From Ignavibacteria bacterium (GTDB lineage: Bacteria; Bacteroidota; Ignavibacteria; Ignavibacteriales; Ignavibacteriaceae), in the NCBI GenBank assembly GCA_030693705.1, contig JAUYAB010000042.1, positions 17,658-81,657 of the forward strand: 64,000 bases of DNA, in the 5' to 3' direction. Position numbers and translations under genes: made by a program. Every line of letters begins with the position of its first letter. The stretch's first letter is position 1. The notes under the pieces were generated by a model. That model made no database searches. It was not told the origin of the DNA and saw only the letters and a list, made by a program, of their open reading frames with translations. This document shows positions 1 through 8,473 of this stretch, in pieces.

Positions 1-1306
1 CTTCGGGCGTTCCTGTCTGTCCGGTGGGTCGGACGTGTTTTTGTCTTTGGTCGTTTTGATTTCTTCCCTGCGGTCTGTTTCCCGTAAACTTTTTCTGAGC
101 TCCTTGATTTGGTCGGTTCCCCTGTTGTCTTCTCTCAACAGGGCGTTCAAATTTCTCGTCCGCTGATCTGATTTGCGCAAAAGGATAACCGCTCATTTCG
201 GGGATGGGTGTTTTAAGGAGTTTATTAATATCCTTCAAGTATGCGCGTTCTTCAACATCACAAAATGAAATAGCAATACCGCTTAACCCGGCGCGTCCCG
301 TTCTTCCGATGCGGTGAATGTATGAATCGGGAATATTCGGGATATCATAATTAACAACCATCGCAAGCTGCTCAATGTCCAAGCCGCGCGCTGCGATGTC
401 GGTAGCAACTAAGACTCTAATTTTCTTATCCTTAAAATTTTGCAACGCCCGTTGTCTTGCGTTCTGCTCTTTATCGCTATGGATTGCGCTCGAAACGATT
501 CCCGCTTCTTTTAAATATCTCGATAAATTATCAGCCCCATATTTTGTGCGGGTAAAAACGATTACTGAATCTGCATCATTCTCTTTTAATATGTGAACCA
601 ATAATCTCTTCTTATCAGGTTTAGAAACAAAATAAACACCCTGAGTAATCGCATCTACTGTTGGCGATTCAGGTTCAATATCAATGGTTACCGGATCGTG
701 CAAAAAGCTTGAAGCGAGTTTAGCAATTTCCGGCGCAAGAGTGGCGGAGAATAATAAATTTTGTCTTTTCTCCGGCAATACTTTAATTACTTTTTTAATG
801 TCGTGGATAAATCCCATATCCATCATCCGGTCGGCTTCATCTAAAACAAATATTTTTACTTTGCTAAGATTAACCACCCTTTGCTCGAGCAAGTCTAACA
901 AACGTCCCGGAGTAGCAACAAGAATATCAACTCCTTTTTTCAGTTTATCTGTTTGAGGTTTTTGCGGCACTCCGCCAAAAACGACCGCGCTTGTTAACCC
1001 GGTGAAACGTCCGTAAGTAGAAAAACTTTCTTTTATCTGCAAAGCAAGTTCACGTGTTGGGGAAAGAATGAGCGCTTGAATAGGAAAGCTCAATTGAGTA
1101 TGATCTTTTTCTGCAGAAAGCATCTGGAGGATAGGAACGGCAAAGGCAGCGGTTTTGCCCGTACCGGTTTGCGCGGAACCAAGAATATCGCGCCCCTCTA
1201 AAATTACCGGGATCGCTTGCTTTTGTATGGGTGTGGGAATTTCATAACCTTCAGCGGCTAACGCTTTTTTAATTGAGCTGATGATCTCTAATTTTTCAAA
1301 TGACAT
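1..1306 (-). CDS. rhlE: DEAD-box ATP-dependent RNA helicase, RhlE-like (3' end outside window)
   Basis: ATP-dependent RNA helicase that remodels RNA duplexes, probably in ribosome assembly or mRNA decay in the cytoplasm. I translated the open frame from the ATG at 1304-1306; 435 codons lie in the window and the frame runs off the left edge. Visible motifs: Q-motif YEIPTPIQ (residues 21-28), Walker A AQTGTGKT (45-52), PTRELA (83-88), DEAD (156-159), SAT, and HRIGRTGRAG (near 301-320). The last 70 or so visible residues are rich in Arg, Gln, Asn, Gly and Pro, as in the tails of RhlE-type helicases. The subfamily name is inferred from this layout. The gene stands alone, with 384 bp before the next, divergent gene. 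Confidence 0.92.
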   Translation of the reverse strand, partial: MSFEKLEIISSIKKALAAEGYEIPTPIQKQAIPVILEGRDILGSAQTGTGKTAAFAVPILQMLSAEKDHTQLSFPIQALILSPTRELALQIKESFSTYGRFTGLTSAVVFGGVPQKPQTDKLKKGVDILVATPGRLLDLLEQRVVNLSKVKIFVLDEADRMMDMGFIHDIKKVIKVLPEKRQNLLFSATLAPEIAKLASSFLHDPVTIDIEPESPTVDAITQGVYFVSKPDKKRLLVHILKENDADSVIVFTRTKYGADNLSRYLKEAGIVSSAIHSDKEQNARQRALQNFKDKKIRVLVATDIAARGLDIEQLAMVVNYDIPNIPDSYIHRIGRTGRAGLSGIAISFCDVEERAYLKDINKLLKTPIPEMSGYPFAQIRSADEKFERPVERRQQGNRPNQGAQKKFTGNRPQGRNQNDQRQKHVRPTGQTGTPE

Positions 1307-1690
1307 CGGATAATAATCCTATAATTAGGTCATTAATAGACGATGTTGCTCCGATCTGTATAGTGACCTGGTTAATAAATGAGCCGGGAAGAATTGCAAT
1401 CAATGAAGATGTTTAAGACTCTTTCTGGTTTACAGATGCAATTTAGGCTAAAGCGAGGAGACTACAAACTGAATAATTTAGCAACAAGTCCCTCCTACAA
1501 TTGCGCCGAAGAATTGTAATGTAACGCTTTAAGAGAAAAGCAACTTTTGTAAAAAAATATTTTCTGTTTGGTAGCTCTTGTTAAAACTACTAAGTTTTCA
1601 ATGGACAATTAAAAAAATTGAGCGAATGCTATTAAAATATCAGCTAAAAATAGTACCGGAAAAATTTTAAATGTAAAATAAAGGCGGTGT
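1307..1690. other. Intergenic region between divergent genes
   Basis: AT-rich spacer that should hold the promoters of the helicase (leftward) and the lipoprotein (rightward). I see no convincing -35/-10 pair, no RNA gene and no small ORF with a ribosome binding site. Confidence 0.5.
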
Positions 1691-3784
1691 ATGAAAAAGG
1701 TAGTTTATTTTATTCTCGTTTCTCTTCTTGCATTTACATCATGTAAAAAAGACGCAAGCAATCCAGTCAACACTGACACGGTTCCTTCACCGCCAACATT
1801 ATCAACACCAAAAGATACTTCATCGAATATTGCGGTTCCCGTTGTTTTAGCTTGGAATGAAAGCAGCGGTGCAAAAAGTTATACTTTGCAAGTTTCTTCA
1901 AGCAGTTCATTTTCAAGTTTTGTATTTAATAAAAGTGAAATTACGGAGATGACTCAACAAATCCCCGACCTTAATTATTTAGCGGTTTATTACTGGAGAG
2001 TAAGCGCAACTAACAGCGCTGGAACTTCTGACTGGTCTAAGGTATGGAGTTTTACTACAACAGGGGAAGCTGCCTTTGTACCTCAATTATCTCTACCCGC
2101 AAACGGAGCGATTGACCAAAAACTTTCTCCTGTTTTAACTTGGAATAATACAAGCAATGCCAATAGCTATACTTTGCAAATTTCAACAAACAGTTCTTTT
2201 ACAAGTTTTGTTTTAGATGAAGATTCATTGACTACAACCACAAAACAAATAAATGATTTAATCGGCTCGACAACATATTATTGGCGTGTTAGTGCAGTAA
2301 ATAATTTTGGTACAAAAGGTTGGTCGGAAACCTGGTCATTTACAACAGGAGTTGCACCTGCGCCGCCTGTTCTTTTATCGCCAATTGATGGATCAACTGA
2401 TGTTTCGCTTTCTCCAACGCTTACTTGGAATGCCAGTACTAATGCAACGAGTTATACTCTGCAAGTTTCAACGAGTAGTTCATTTTCAAGTTTTGTTTAT
2501 AATCAAAGTAGTACAACAACAAATAAACAAATAACGGGTTTAACTAATTCAACAAAATATTTTTGGCGGGTAAGTACAACTAATAACTTTGGAACATCAA
2601 ATCCTTCTGCTGTTTGGAGTTTTACAACTGGCACACCACCAGAACCACCAACTTTAGCTACACCAACAGATGGGGCAACCGATATATCACTTTCGCCAAC
2701 GCTTACTTGGAATGCCAGCGGTGGAGCAACAAGTTATACCTTGCAAGTGTCAACTAATAATTCATTTTCGAGTTTCTTAGTTAACCAAAGTGTTACTGCA
2801 GTAACTAAACAAATAACCGGGCTAACATTAGCCACAAAATATTATTGGCGTGTAAGTGCTACGGGCAATTTTGGAACATCAAATCCTTCTGCTTTTTGGA
2901 GTTTTACAACTGGGGCTGTTCCTTTGGCGCCAATTTTGTTAGAACCACAACATGGCTCAACCGAATTATCGCTTTCTCCAACATTAACATGGAATTCTGT
3001 CTCTGGAGCAACAAGTTATAAGTTGCAGGTTTCTAAAGGTAGTTCTTTCACAAATTTATTATTAGTAGTTTTTGATAGTGATATAGGAAATGTAAACAAC
3101 AAAATAATTACAGGTTTGAAGGGACTAACTCGTTATTATTGGAGATTACAAGCTTTAAATAATTTTGGGTCATCAGCTTTTTCAAACACCTTCTATTTCA
3201 CTACTACTGGGGCATGTCCAAGTGTACCATCTTTGACTTATGAAGGTAAATTGTATCATACGATTCAAATTGGGAATCAATGTTGGCTGAAAGAAAATCT
3301 TGATGTAGGAACAATGATCTCTGGGAAAACTGATGCGAACCAGAATGCAACAATAGAAAAATACTGCTATGATGATAAGTTGGAAAGCTGTTCATCTTAT
3401 GGGGGTTTGTATCAATGGAATGAAGCGATGGTTTATAATACTGTTGAAGGTTCACAAGGTATATGTCCAAGCGGGTGGCACATACCTACCAAAACTGAGT
3501 TCGAGACCTTATCTGCAACCGTGAATAACGATGGTAATTCCTTGAAAGCAATAGGGCAAGGGGCGGGGACAAATGCAAGTGGATTTTCAGCACTACTTGG
3601 TGGTTATAGAAAAGTTGACGGTAATTTCTATTCAATTAACGATATAACTAGCTTTTGGAATTCAACAGTTTATGATGCAATAAATGCTCGAAATACTTCT
3701 GTGTATGGCAGCACTCTTGGAGTTATTAACTTCTATGATTACGATAAAAAATATGGGTTTAATATCAGGTGTCTCAAGAATTAA
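1691..3784 (+). CDS. Lipoprotein with five fibronectin-III-like repeats and a C-terminal FISUMP domain
   Basis: Probable surface lipoprotein of 697 residues; binding target unknown. The N-terminus is a lipoprotein signal (hydrophobic run ending in LLAFTSC, Cys at 18). Five repeats of about 95 residues follow (roughly 33-505), each with core words such as SPTLTWN, SYTLQVS, SFSSF and YYWRVSA, i.e. fibronectin-III-like sandwiches. The last 185 residues match the FISUMP pattern (Fibrobacter succinogenes major paralogous domain): GNQCWLKENLDVG, then GICPSGWHIPTKTEFE, ending NIRC. Repeats 3 and 4 are nearly the same at DNA level, suggesting recent internal duplication. AGGCGGTGT precedes the ATG. 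No sorting domain is seen, which fits a lipid-anchored protein. Confidence 0.85.
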   Translation: MKKVVYFILVSLLAFTSCKKDASNPVNTDTVPSPPTLSTPKDTSSNIAVPVVLAWNESSGAKSYTLQVSSSSSFSSFVFNKSEITEMTQQIPDLNYLAVYYWRVSATNSAGTSDWSKVWSFTTTGEAAFVPQLSLPANGAIDQKLSPVLTWNNTSNANSYTLQISTNSSFTSFVLDEDSLTTTTKQINDLIGSTTYYWRVSAVNNFGTKGWSETWSFTTGVAPAPPVLLSPIDGSTDVSLSPTLTWNASTNATSYTLQVSTSSSFSSFVYNQSSTTTNKQITGLTNSTKYFWRVSTTNNFGTSNPSAVWSFTTGTPPEPPTLATPTDGATDISLSPTLTWNASGGATSYTLQVSTNNSFSSFLVNQSVTAVTKQITGLTLATKYYWRVSATGNFGTSNPSAFWSFTTGAVPLAPILLEPQHGSTELSLSPTLTWNSVSGATSYKLQVSKGSSFTNLLLVVFDSDIGNVNNKIITGLKGLTRYYWRLQALNNFGSSAFSNTFYFTTTGACPSVPSLTYEGKLYHTIQIGNQCWLKENLDVGTMISGKTDANQNATIEKYCYDDKLESCSSYGGLYQWNEAMVYNTVEGSQGICPSGWHIPTKTEFETLSATVNNDGNSLKAIGQGAGTNASGFSALLGGYRKVDGNFYSINDITSFWNSTVYDAINARNTSVYGSTLGVINFYDYDKKYGFNIRCLKN

Positions 3785-3864
3785 TAAACTTAAAAGCACA
3801 TTAGTATAAATGGAAATATATTGTGTAATTATCCAAATTATATAACGTTAAAAGTGAAATCAAA

Positions 3865-4680
3865 ATGAGTAGACGGGAAATAAGTAAAGCCAAGCAAAAT
3901 GAGATTATAAAAAAAGTTCCGAATCTCCAGCCGCTGAGGGACAAAATCAGGGTTTTAAGTCCAGAAATAATTTCAACCAAGTTCGAACCTAAAAGTAGAA
4001 TTCCTATCGCATTTGTATGTCTCAACGATTCATTCTCGGTACTACAAGAAGCCAATTATGCTTTAGGAGAATCATTTGCCCACGAAGTCTGGTATAAGGA
4101 AGAGACTGAAAATCCAAATGAGTTAACTGCAAATTATTTCATGCGATATTATTCTGACGATGTTGCTCTACGTTTGTATTCAGCAAGTGAGCATTTAGCG
4201 AATGCAATCATAAATTTCCTAAAGATAAGCCGGAAAAGTATGTTGCGACATCGGAAAAAATTGAGTAGTGTATCAGTAACAGTTGGTAAATACCTCATTA
4301 GGCAGCGACCAAAGCACCCTGTCACTACCTCAATATCCAAGCTTGTTGAGAATCCCGTATGGAAAGACACTATTACATATAGGGATAATTGGGTACACAA
4401 TCAACCACCGTTGGTTTCTGGTTTAGGTGTTCAGTGGCAACGAAAAACAAGATGGACAGAGATTGTGAAGGATGGAGTTGTAACTGGTCATTTTATGGAA
4501 TTTGGGGGATCGGGCGATAATCCAAATATCAGTCATGAAGAACTCAGATCAATCGTTGCAAAAGCTTCGTTCGCATTTGTTGAGACATTTGAGTCAGTTA
4601 TGGACTGCTATTTGGATATTTTATTGAAGAAGGGAATTGTTATTAATGGTAACATTGTAAATGTCAAATTAAAACAATAA
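3865..4680 (+). CDS. HEPN-like protein (Cthe_2314-type suspected)
   Basis: Predicted cytoplasmic alpha-helical protein of 271 residues. It carries YRDNWVH near its centre: Arg173 and His178 are four residues apart, matching the R-X4-6-H signature of HEPN RNases. The surrounding helices (about 90-125 and 225-260) fit a HEPN bundle, and the overall look recalls the Cthe_2314-like HEPN group; I cannot search to confirm. No partner antitoxin (MNT or similar) is adjacent, but a VapBC pair lies 75 bp beyond its end on the other strand. Function could be RNA cleavage in stress or phage response, or a non-catalytic role. Start: the ATG after AAAAGTGAAATCAAA, with only a weak ribosome site. Confidence 0.5.
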   Translation: MSRREISKAKQNEIIKKVPNLQPLRDKIRVLSPEIISTKFEPKSRIPIAFVCLNDSFSVLQEANYALGESFAHEVWYKEETENPNELTANYFMRYYSDDVALRLYSASEHLANAIINFLKISRKSMLRHRKKLSSVSVTVGKYLIRQRPKHPVTTSISKLVENPVWKDTITYRDNWVHNQPPLVSGLGVQWQRKTRWTEIVKDGVVTGHFMEFGGSGDNPNISHEELRSIVAKASFAFVETFESVMDCYLDILLKKGIVINGNIVNVKLKQ

Positions 4681-4753
4681 AGTGAATTGCTCCTAATACA
4701 TCTGTTCTGATTTCTTAATTAAGCAATGAGTCCCCACCAAACGGGTAAGACAA

Positions 4754-5161
4754 TTAGACCTTAATAAAATGGACTTTAACTTTAATATGTTTTTCAATTT
4801 GAAGGAAATCTTGATCCGAAGTTAGGAGTACAAGGTTATTGTTTGCGGCTAAACTGCAAAGAAGAAAATCAATATTTGAAGCTTGAACTCCCCTAGAGCG
4901 GCACGTATTATAAAACTCTGCGGCAAGTTCATAATCTTCGGTAGAGACAGGTAAATCCTTAAAATGCCTCAGCCGTAACTTTAATTGTCTGAACTGTTCC
5001 GGTTGTTTAATCCCCGACAGAAGCTCTTGTCTTACCGAACCGCAAAGTACTGCTTGTTTTTTATCAACAAGTTCAGAAAGAAGTTGGATAATCTGTTCAT
5101 AACTCCGGTCATTTCTTCTGAAAGCAAGCGACCATATGCTAGTATCTACTAAATATCTCAT
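4754..5161 (-). CDS. vapC: Type II toxin, PIN-domain ribonuclease (VapC family)
   Basis: Predicted Mg-dependent endoribonuclease toxin of 135 residues, the usual VapC length. The N-terminal strand MRYLVDTSIW supplies the first acidic residue (Asp6), SVRQELLSG the conserved Glu, and NIDFLLCSLAANNNLVLLTSDQDF the later aspartates of the PIN active site. It overlaps the upstream antitoxin stop by 4 bp (ATGA type), so translation is coupled. VapC toxins typically cut tRNA or rRNA and are held inactive by VapB; the target here is unknown. All expected acidic residues are present, so it is probably active. Confidence 0.88.
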   Translation of the reverse strand: MRYLVDTSIWSLAFRRNDRSYEQIIQLLSELVDKKQAVLCGSVRQELLSGIKQPEQFRQLKLRLRHFKDLPVSTEDYELAAEFYNTCRSRGVQASNIDFLLCSLAANNNLVLLTSDQDFLQIEKHIKVKVHFIKV

Positions 5162-5358
5162 TGAAGAGAGCGCTGTTTTTTATAATTGTAAGAAGAGTCA
5201 TATTCAATCGTTCCAAACAACTCTTTTACTTTTTGCTGTTTCCTTAAAAGAATGTATTCACGCAATGCAGCATTAACGGTTTCCCGTTTTGTTTTGTGCC
5301 TTCCGATTTTCAGCGCTTCTTCAATCAACTTATCATCTAATGCAAGGTTTGTGGCCAT
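5158..5358 (-). CDS. vapB: Type II antitoxin, VapB family
   Basis: Small protein of 66 residues that should bind VapC and the operon's own promoter. The N-terminal half (MATNLALDDKLIEEALKIG, then KTKRETVNAALREYI) is the ribbon-helix-helix pattern typical of VapB proteins that regulate PIN toxins. The C-terminal part (KELFGTIEYDSSYNYKKQRS) is the likely toxin-wrapping tail. GGAGAAGGT lies just before the ATG, a good ribosome site. A direct repeat upstream (5374-5392) is the likely operator. Confidence 0.88.
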   Translation of the reverse strand: MATNLALDDKLIEEALKIGRHKTKRETVNAALREYILLRKQQKVKELFGTIEYDSSYNYKKQRSLQ

Positions 5359-5373
5359 ACCTTCTCCAAATTG

Positions 5374-5392
5374 TTACACATTTGTTTACACA
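5374..5392 (-). promoter_or_regulatory. Candidate VapBC operator (direct repeat)
   Basis: TTACACA occurs twice (5374-5380 and 5386-5392), 12 bp apart, 16 bp before the vapB start; on the gene strand it reads TGTGTAA twice. The spacing of about one helical turn fits tandem binding by a ribbon-helix-helix antitoxin dimer. Inferred from position and symmetry only. Confidence 0.4.
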
Positions 5393-5508
5393 ATTTTACA
5401 GGTATTTACGACTATAATCAAGGAGGAAACAAATTAGGAATCGTTAATTTGTTTTGTTCATTTATTGCTGTTCAAATCTTCTTCCTTCTTAAATTTTTAT
5501 TTAAACAC

Positions 5509-5537
5509 AAAACCCCCATCTTCCGATGAGGGTTTTT
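5509..5537. terminator. Hairpin terminator downstream of the trx-trxB fusion
   Basis: AAAACCCcCATC-ttcc-GATGAGGGTTTTT: an 8-bp stem with one mismatch and a T run on either strand. It closes the minus-strand operon ending at 5595 and may act in both directions. A better-paired copy lies at 9508-9537. Confidence 0.65.
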
Positions 5538-5594
5538 AATAGCTTATGGAGTCCACATTATGCAGCTTGCACCAACAATTTTCGGTTTATTATT

Positions 5595-6914
5595 TTAAGA
5601 GTAAGCCAACTCCACCGGTTGTTCGGTTTCCATTTCAATCTCTTTTGAAATTGAGATAGCGGCAATTGTACCGTCGGAAGTTGCGGTGGTAATTTGTCTG
5701 AATGCTTTACTTGCAACATCCCCGACCGCGTAAACATCTTTAATATTTGTTTTCATATTCGCATCGGCTTTAAGATAGCCCCAGTTATCAAGTTCAAAAT
5801 GCTGTTTAATTTCACTGATATTCGGGATCATTCCGGCAAAAATAAAAACGCCGTCGCAGTGGATTGTGCTTAATTCGTGTGTGTTAAGATTTTCAACCAG
5901 CACTTCGTTTACAGATGAACCGTTCTTAATAAATTCACGCGGTTCATATTCAAACATAAATTCTATCTTCGGGTCGGCGAACGCTTTTTCCTGTGCGAGT
6001 TTATTTGCCTGCAGTTTATCAAACTGATGAACAATAGTTACTTTTGATGCGAACTTGGTTATGAAAAGAGATTCTTCAATTGCCGAATTTCCTCCGCCAA
6101 TTACTACAACGTGTTTGCCTTCATAAAATTTAGCATCGCAAGTAGCGCAGTAAGAAATTCCCTGTCCCTTATACTCCAATTCTCCTTTAACGTTCAACGG
6201 ACGAGGTGAAGAACCGGTAGCAATGACTATTTTCTTTGCGCTGATCGTTTCAACACCGTCAACTACAATAAATTTATTTTGAAGATCTATCCCGGTAATA
6301 TCAACCGCCGATCTGAAATCCGCACCGGCAGCTTTAGCTTGCTCGGACATATGATGCATCAACATATAACCGGAAATTGGTTCGGAATATCCGGGATAGT
6401 TACTTACCAAATGCGTCACTTTTACCTGTCCGCCGGGCAAATCTTTATCAACAACAATGGTTGAAAGTTTTGCTTGCGCCGTATAAATTGCAGTTGTTAA
6501 CCCTGCCGGACCGCCTCCGATTATTAGCACATCGCACTCTGTTTTTTTAGTCTCAATGTTAGATTTCAATTCGGTTGCTTTTTCATTTGAAATAAGCAAC
6601 TCAAGATTTTCTACAATCTCGGATCGTTTTACACCACCGGATAATCTGTTCCCTTTTAGCTCACCATCTTTATAAAATAAAAGTGTTGGTGAAGAAGAAA
6701 CACCCAATGCAACTGCTAAGTCGCGGTTTTCTTGCCGATGAATTTTAACAAATTTAATATCATCACCGTAAACATCCGCTAACGATTCAAATTTGCTCGC
6801 AAGGGCTTCACACGGCGGGCATTCTGTTGAATAGAAATCAACGACCACTTTACCTGATTTACTAACTTCGTTCTCAAAGTTTTTACTATCTATGTATGTA
6901 ACTTTCTCAGACAT
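5595..6914 (-). CDS. trxB: Thioredoxin-thioredoxin reductase fusion protein
   Basis: Cytoplasmic NADPH-dependent disulfide reductase with its own thioredoxin (439 residues). Residues 1-110 form a thioredoxin domain with the active site CPPC (32-35) in place of the usual WCGPC. Residues 127-425 form a low-molecular-weight thioredoxin reductase: FAD site GGGPAG (133-138), redox CATC (256-259), NADPH site GGGNSA (273-278) and the C-terminal AVGDVASKAFRQ segment. The thioredoxin lies at the N-terminus, opposite to the better known mycobacterial TrxR-Trx fusion. Its ATG overlaps the radical SAM stop by one base (TAATG), so the two are translationally coupled. I infer that it supplies electrons or keeps cysteines reduced for the neighbouring maturase, methyltransferase or Cys peptide. 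Confidence 0.9.
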   Translation of the reverse strand: MSEKVTYIDSKNFENEVSKSGKVVVDFYSTECPPCEALASKFESLADVYGDDIKFVKIHRQENRDLAVALGVSSSPTLLFYKDGELKGNRLSGGVKRSEIVENLELLISNEKATELKSNIETKKTECDVLIIGGGPAGLTTAIYTAQAKLSTIVVDKDLPGGQVKVTHLVSNYPGYSEPISGYMLMHHMSEQAKAAGADFRSAVDITGIDLQNKFIVVDGVETISAKKIVIATGSSPRPLNVKGELEYKGQGISYCATCDAKFYEGKHVVVIGGGNSAIEESLFITKFASKVTIVHQFDKLQANKLAQEKAFADPKIEFMFEYEPREFIKNGSSVNEVLVENLNTHELSTIHCDGVFIFAGMIPNISEIKQHFELDNWGYLKADANMKTNIKDVYAVGDVASKAFRQITTATSDGTIAAISISKEIEMETEQPVELAYS

Positions 6915-8227
6915 TATTCATTTTCCTTTGTCATATATGTTGAAATCCCCATACCAATTAATTCGTCTAACGGGCGGCAATCCGGGGAATGAAGCCGACC
7001 GGTTTTATTAAACGCAACAGCGGCACAACCGCCTCCGCAGGCGAGTTGCAAACTGCAATCTTTACACTCTGCAATTGTTGTAACATCTCTTTCTTCCCAC
7101 TCGGTTACTTTATCTTTACTCAGCGTTACTTCAGGGAAAAATGTTCCCAACGATGAACCGGGTTTTCCTACCGTGGCAGTGCATGAATAGATGTGTCCCG
7201 TATAGTCGAAAGCCCATTCTGATTTACATCCCGAACATGCATCAAAAAGAGGAGAAGGTAATTCGCCGTTTTCAAAAAGATAATTTGCAATAGAAAAAGC
7301 AGGTCTGTGAAATTCCAGAATTTCAGGATACTTCTGTATCTGTTCATAAAGAGTCTGGTAAAACTCTATCCGGGAATAAAGTTTGCTTTGCCCCGCCTGG
7401 CAATAGTGCAGTTCATAGTTACGCCCAAACTGTGTTTTGAAATATTTATTCTTCGTCCATCCTTTGCTAATTGCGAAGCGGGCGAGTTCAACCAGATCAG
7501 ACATGTTGTCTTTATCAAGCACCATTCTGAGATTAATCGTGATGTTATTTTCAAGAGCCCGGTCGATTCCTTCAACTATCTTATGGAACGTGGGAGTTCC
7601 ACCTTTTAATGGGCGCCTCTGATCATGAGCATCTTCAACTCCATCAAGTGTAACTTGAATTTCTCTTATACTTTTTGTTTTAAGCACATCAATATATTCA
7701 CTAAGTGTGTAACCGTTTGTAACGATAGCGAGATCAATGTTCGCGAGCTCAGCTTGTTCTAGAAAATAGGTGATAATGCTTTTATATTTTTCTCCGGAGA
7801 GTAACGGCTCGCCTCCGAAAAGTGTTATATATTTTTTTCTGTCCTTGAATTCCTTAGTTACATAGCTGAAAAAACTATCTATCAGTTCTTTCGTTGGAGT
7901 GTTAAATTTATTTTCGTACCCTGCCTGATAGCAATAGCTGCAATCAAAATTACATGCATACCAGGGAGCGAAAAATATTTGAATTTCATCATTATCACGC
8001 AACTCAATAAAATCAAGGTATTTTGAGTTATAAAGTTTTTTCTCAGCCGCTTCATCGGCGAGGTATCCTTTTTCCAGATATTCGTCAATATTAGTATAGT
8101 TTCCCGAAATTATTTCGGCAGCTTTGTCGGCATCGAGGATGTCTGCGTTACCCGTAAGAATATTTACCAGGTAAGAAGAATCAGAATTTTTTATTTTTGA
8201 AAAGATATTATACTTAGAGAAATACAT
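6914..8227 (-). CDS. Radical SAM/SPASM peptide-maturase-like protein
   Basis: Radical SAM enzyme of 437 residues, predicted to modify a peptide or protein in the cytoplasm. The N-terminal 85 residues (SYLVNILTGNADILD and so on) resemble the leader-binding front of SPASM maturases. The 4Fe-4S/SAM motif is CNFDCSYC (Cys92, 96, 99; CX3CX2C), with LFGGEPLL (GGEP) at 137-143. The SPASM region is complete: Cys334, then G344-X4-C349, then Cys388-X2-391-X5-397-X3-401, and Cys417. Full SPASM sets are typical of RiPP maturases (thioether, C-C or Cys/Ser oxidation) and anaerobic sulfatase maturases; no sulfatase is present in the window. Upstream lies a 31-codon Cys peptide, and downstream a coupled Trx-TrxR. 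The substrate is not known. Confidence 0.85.
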   Translation of the reverse strand: MYFSKYNIFSKIKNSDSSYLVNILTGNADILDADKAAEIISGNYTNIDEYLEKGYLADEAAEKKLYNSKYLDFIELRDNDEIQIFFAPWYACNFDCSYCYQAGYENKFNTPTKELIDSFFSYVTKEFKDRKKYITLFGGEPLLSGEKYKSIITYFLEQAELANIDLAIVTNGYTLSEYIDVLKTKSIREIQVTLDGVEDAHDQRRPLKGGTPTFHKIVEGIDRALENNITINLRMVLDKDNMSDLVELARFAISKGWTKNKYFKTQFGRNYELHYCQAGQSKLYSRIEFYQTLYEQIQKYPEILEFHRPAFSIANYLFENGELPSPLFDACSGCKSEWAFDYTGHIYSCTATVGKPGSSLGTFFPEVTLSKDKVTEWEERDVTTIAECKDCSLQLACGGGCAAVAFNKTGRLHSPDCRPLDELIGMGISTYMTKENE

Positions 8228-8291
8228 ATTCTATTTTTTTTGTTTATTACTATGATGCAATTAAGTCGATGAAGATTCTATAAGAAATAAC

Positions 8292-8323
8292 AAAAGCTGA
8301 ATCCATTTACGAATTCAGCTTTT
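8292..8323 (-). terminator. Hairpin between Cys peptide and radical SAM gene
   Basis: Perfect 11-bp arms AAAAGCTGAAT and ATTCAGCTTTT around a 10-base loop. It lies between the peptide stop (8354) and the maturase start (8227). A partial terminator or processing hairpin here would make the peptide mRNA more abundant than the maturase mRNA, an arrangement often seen in RiPP operons. It could also work on the + strand. Confidence 0.6.
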
Positions 8324-8353
8324 ATTTATCCGACGAATCGGAAAGGATAATAA

Positions 8354-8449
8354 TTAATCGTGACAGCCGCGAACGATCGGTGAGATCTTAGCGCAGCATT
8401 GTGCAACTTTCTTTTCGGAAACCTGCTTGCTTTTGATTAATGATTTCAT
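8354..8449 (-). CDS. 31-residue Cys-containing peptide, candidate RiPP precursor
   Basis: Small ORF found by reading the minus strand. Its start ATG (8447-8449) is preceded by AAAGGAG with a 5-base spacer, one of the best ribosome sites in the window. The first 17 residues are Lys/Ser/Val-rich and lack cysteine (MKSLIKSKQVSEKKVAQ), like a leader. The rest is a short core with Cys18-Cys19, a Pro-Ile-Val-Arg-Gly stretch and Cys29-His-Asp at the end. It starts 24 bp after the methyltransferase stop and is followed by a hairpin and then the radical SAM/SPASM gene. Family not recognised. Precursor role is inferred from size, Cys content, ribosome site and neighbours; a metal- or arsenic-binding peptide is an alternative. 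Confidence 0.6.
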   Translation of the reverse strand: MKSLIKSKQVSEKKVAQCCAKISPIVRGCHD

Positions 8450-8473
8450 GGTTTACTCCTTTAGTGTATTTAG

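Noticed and set aside
1691..5358. Complete phage-defence island
   Set aside because: Only a suspected HEPN protein and a VapBC pair are present; no nuclease-helicase, methylase or recombinase supports a known defence system.
7307..7622. Open frames on the + strand inside the radical SAM gene
   Set aside because: Shadow frames opposite a gene with strong motifs; no ribosome sites.
6914..8227. Anaerobic sulfatase maturase
   Set aside because: The SPASM pattern would allow it, but no sulfatase occurs in the window and the operon context (Cys peptide, Trx-TrxR) points elsewhere.
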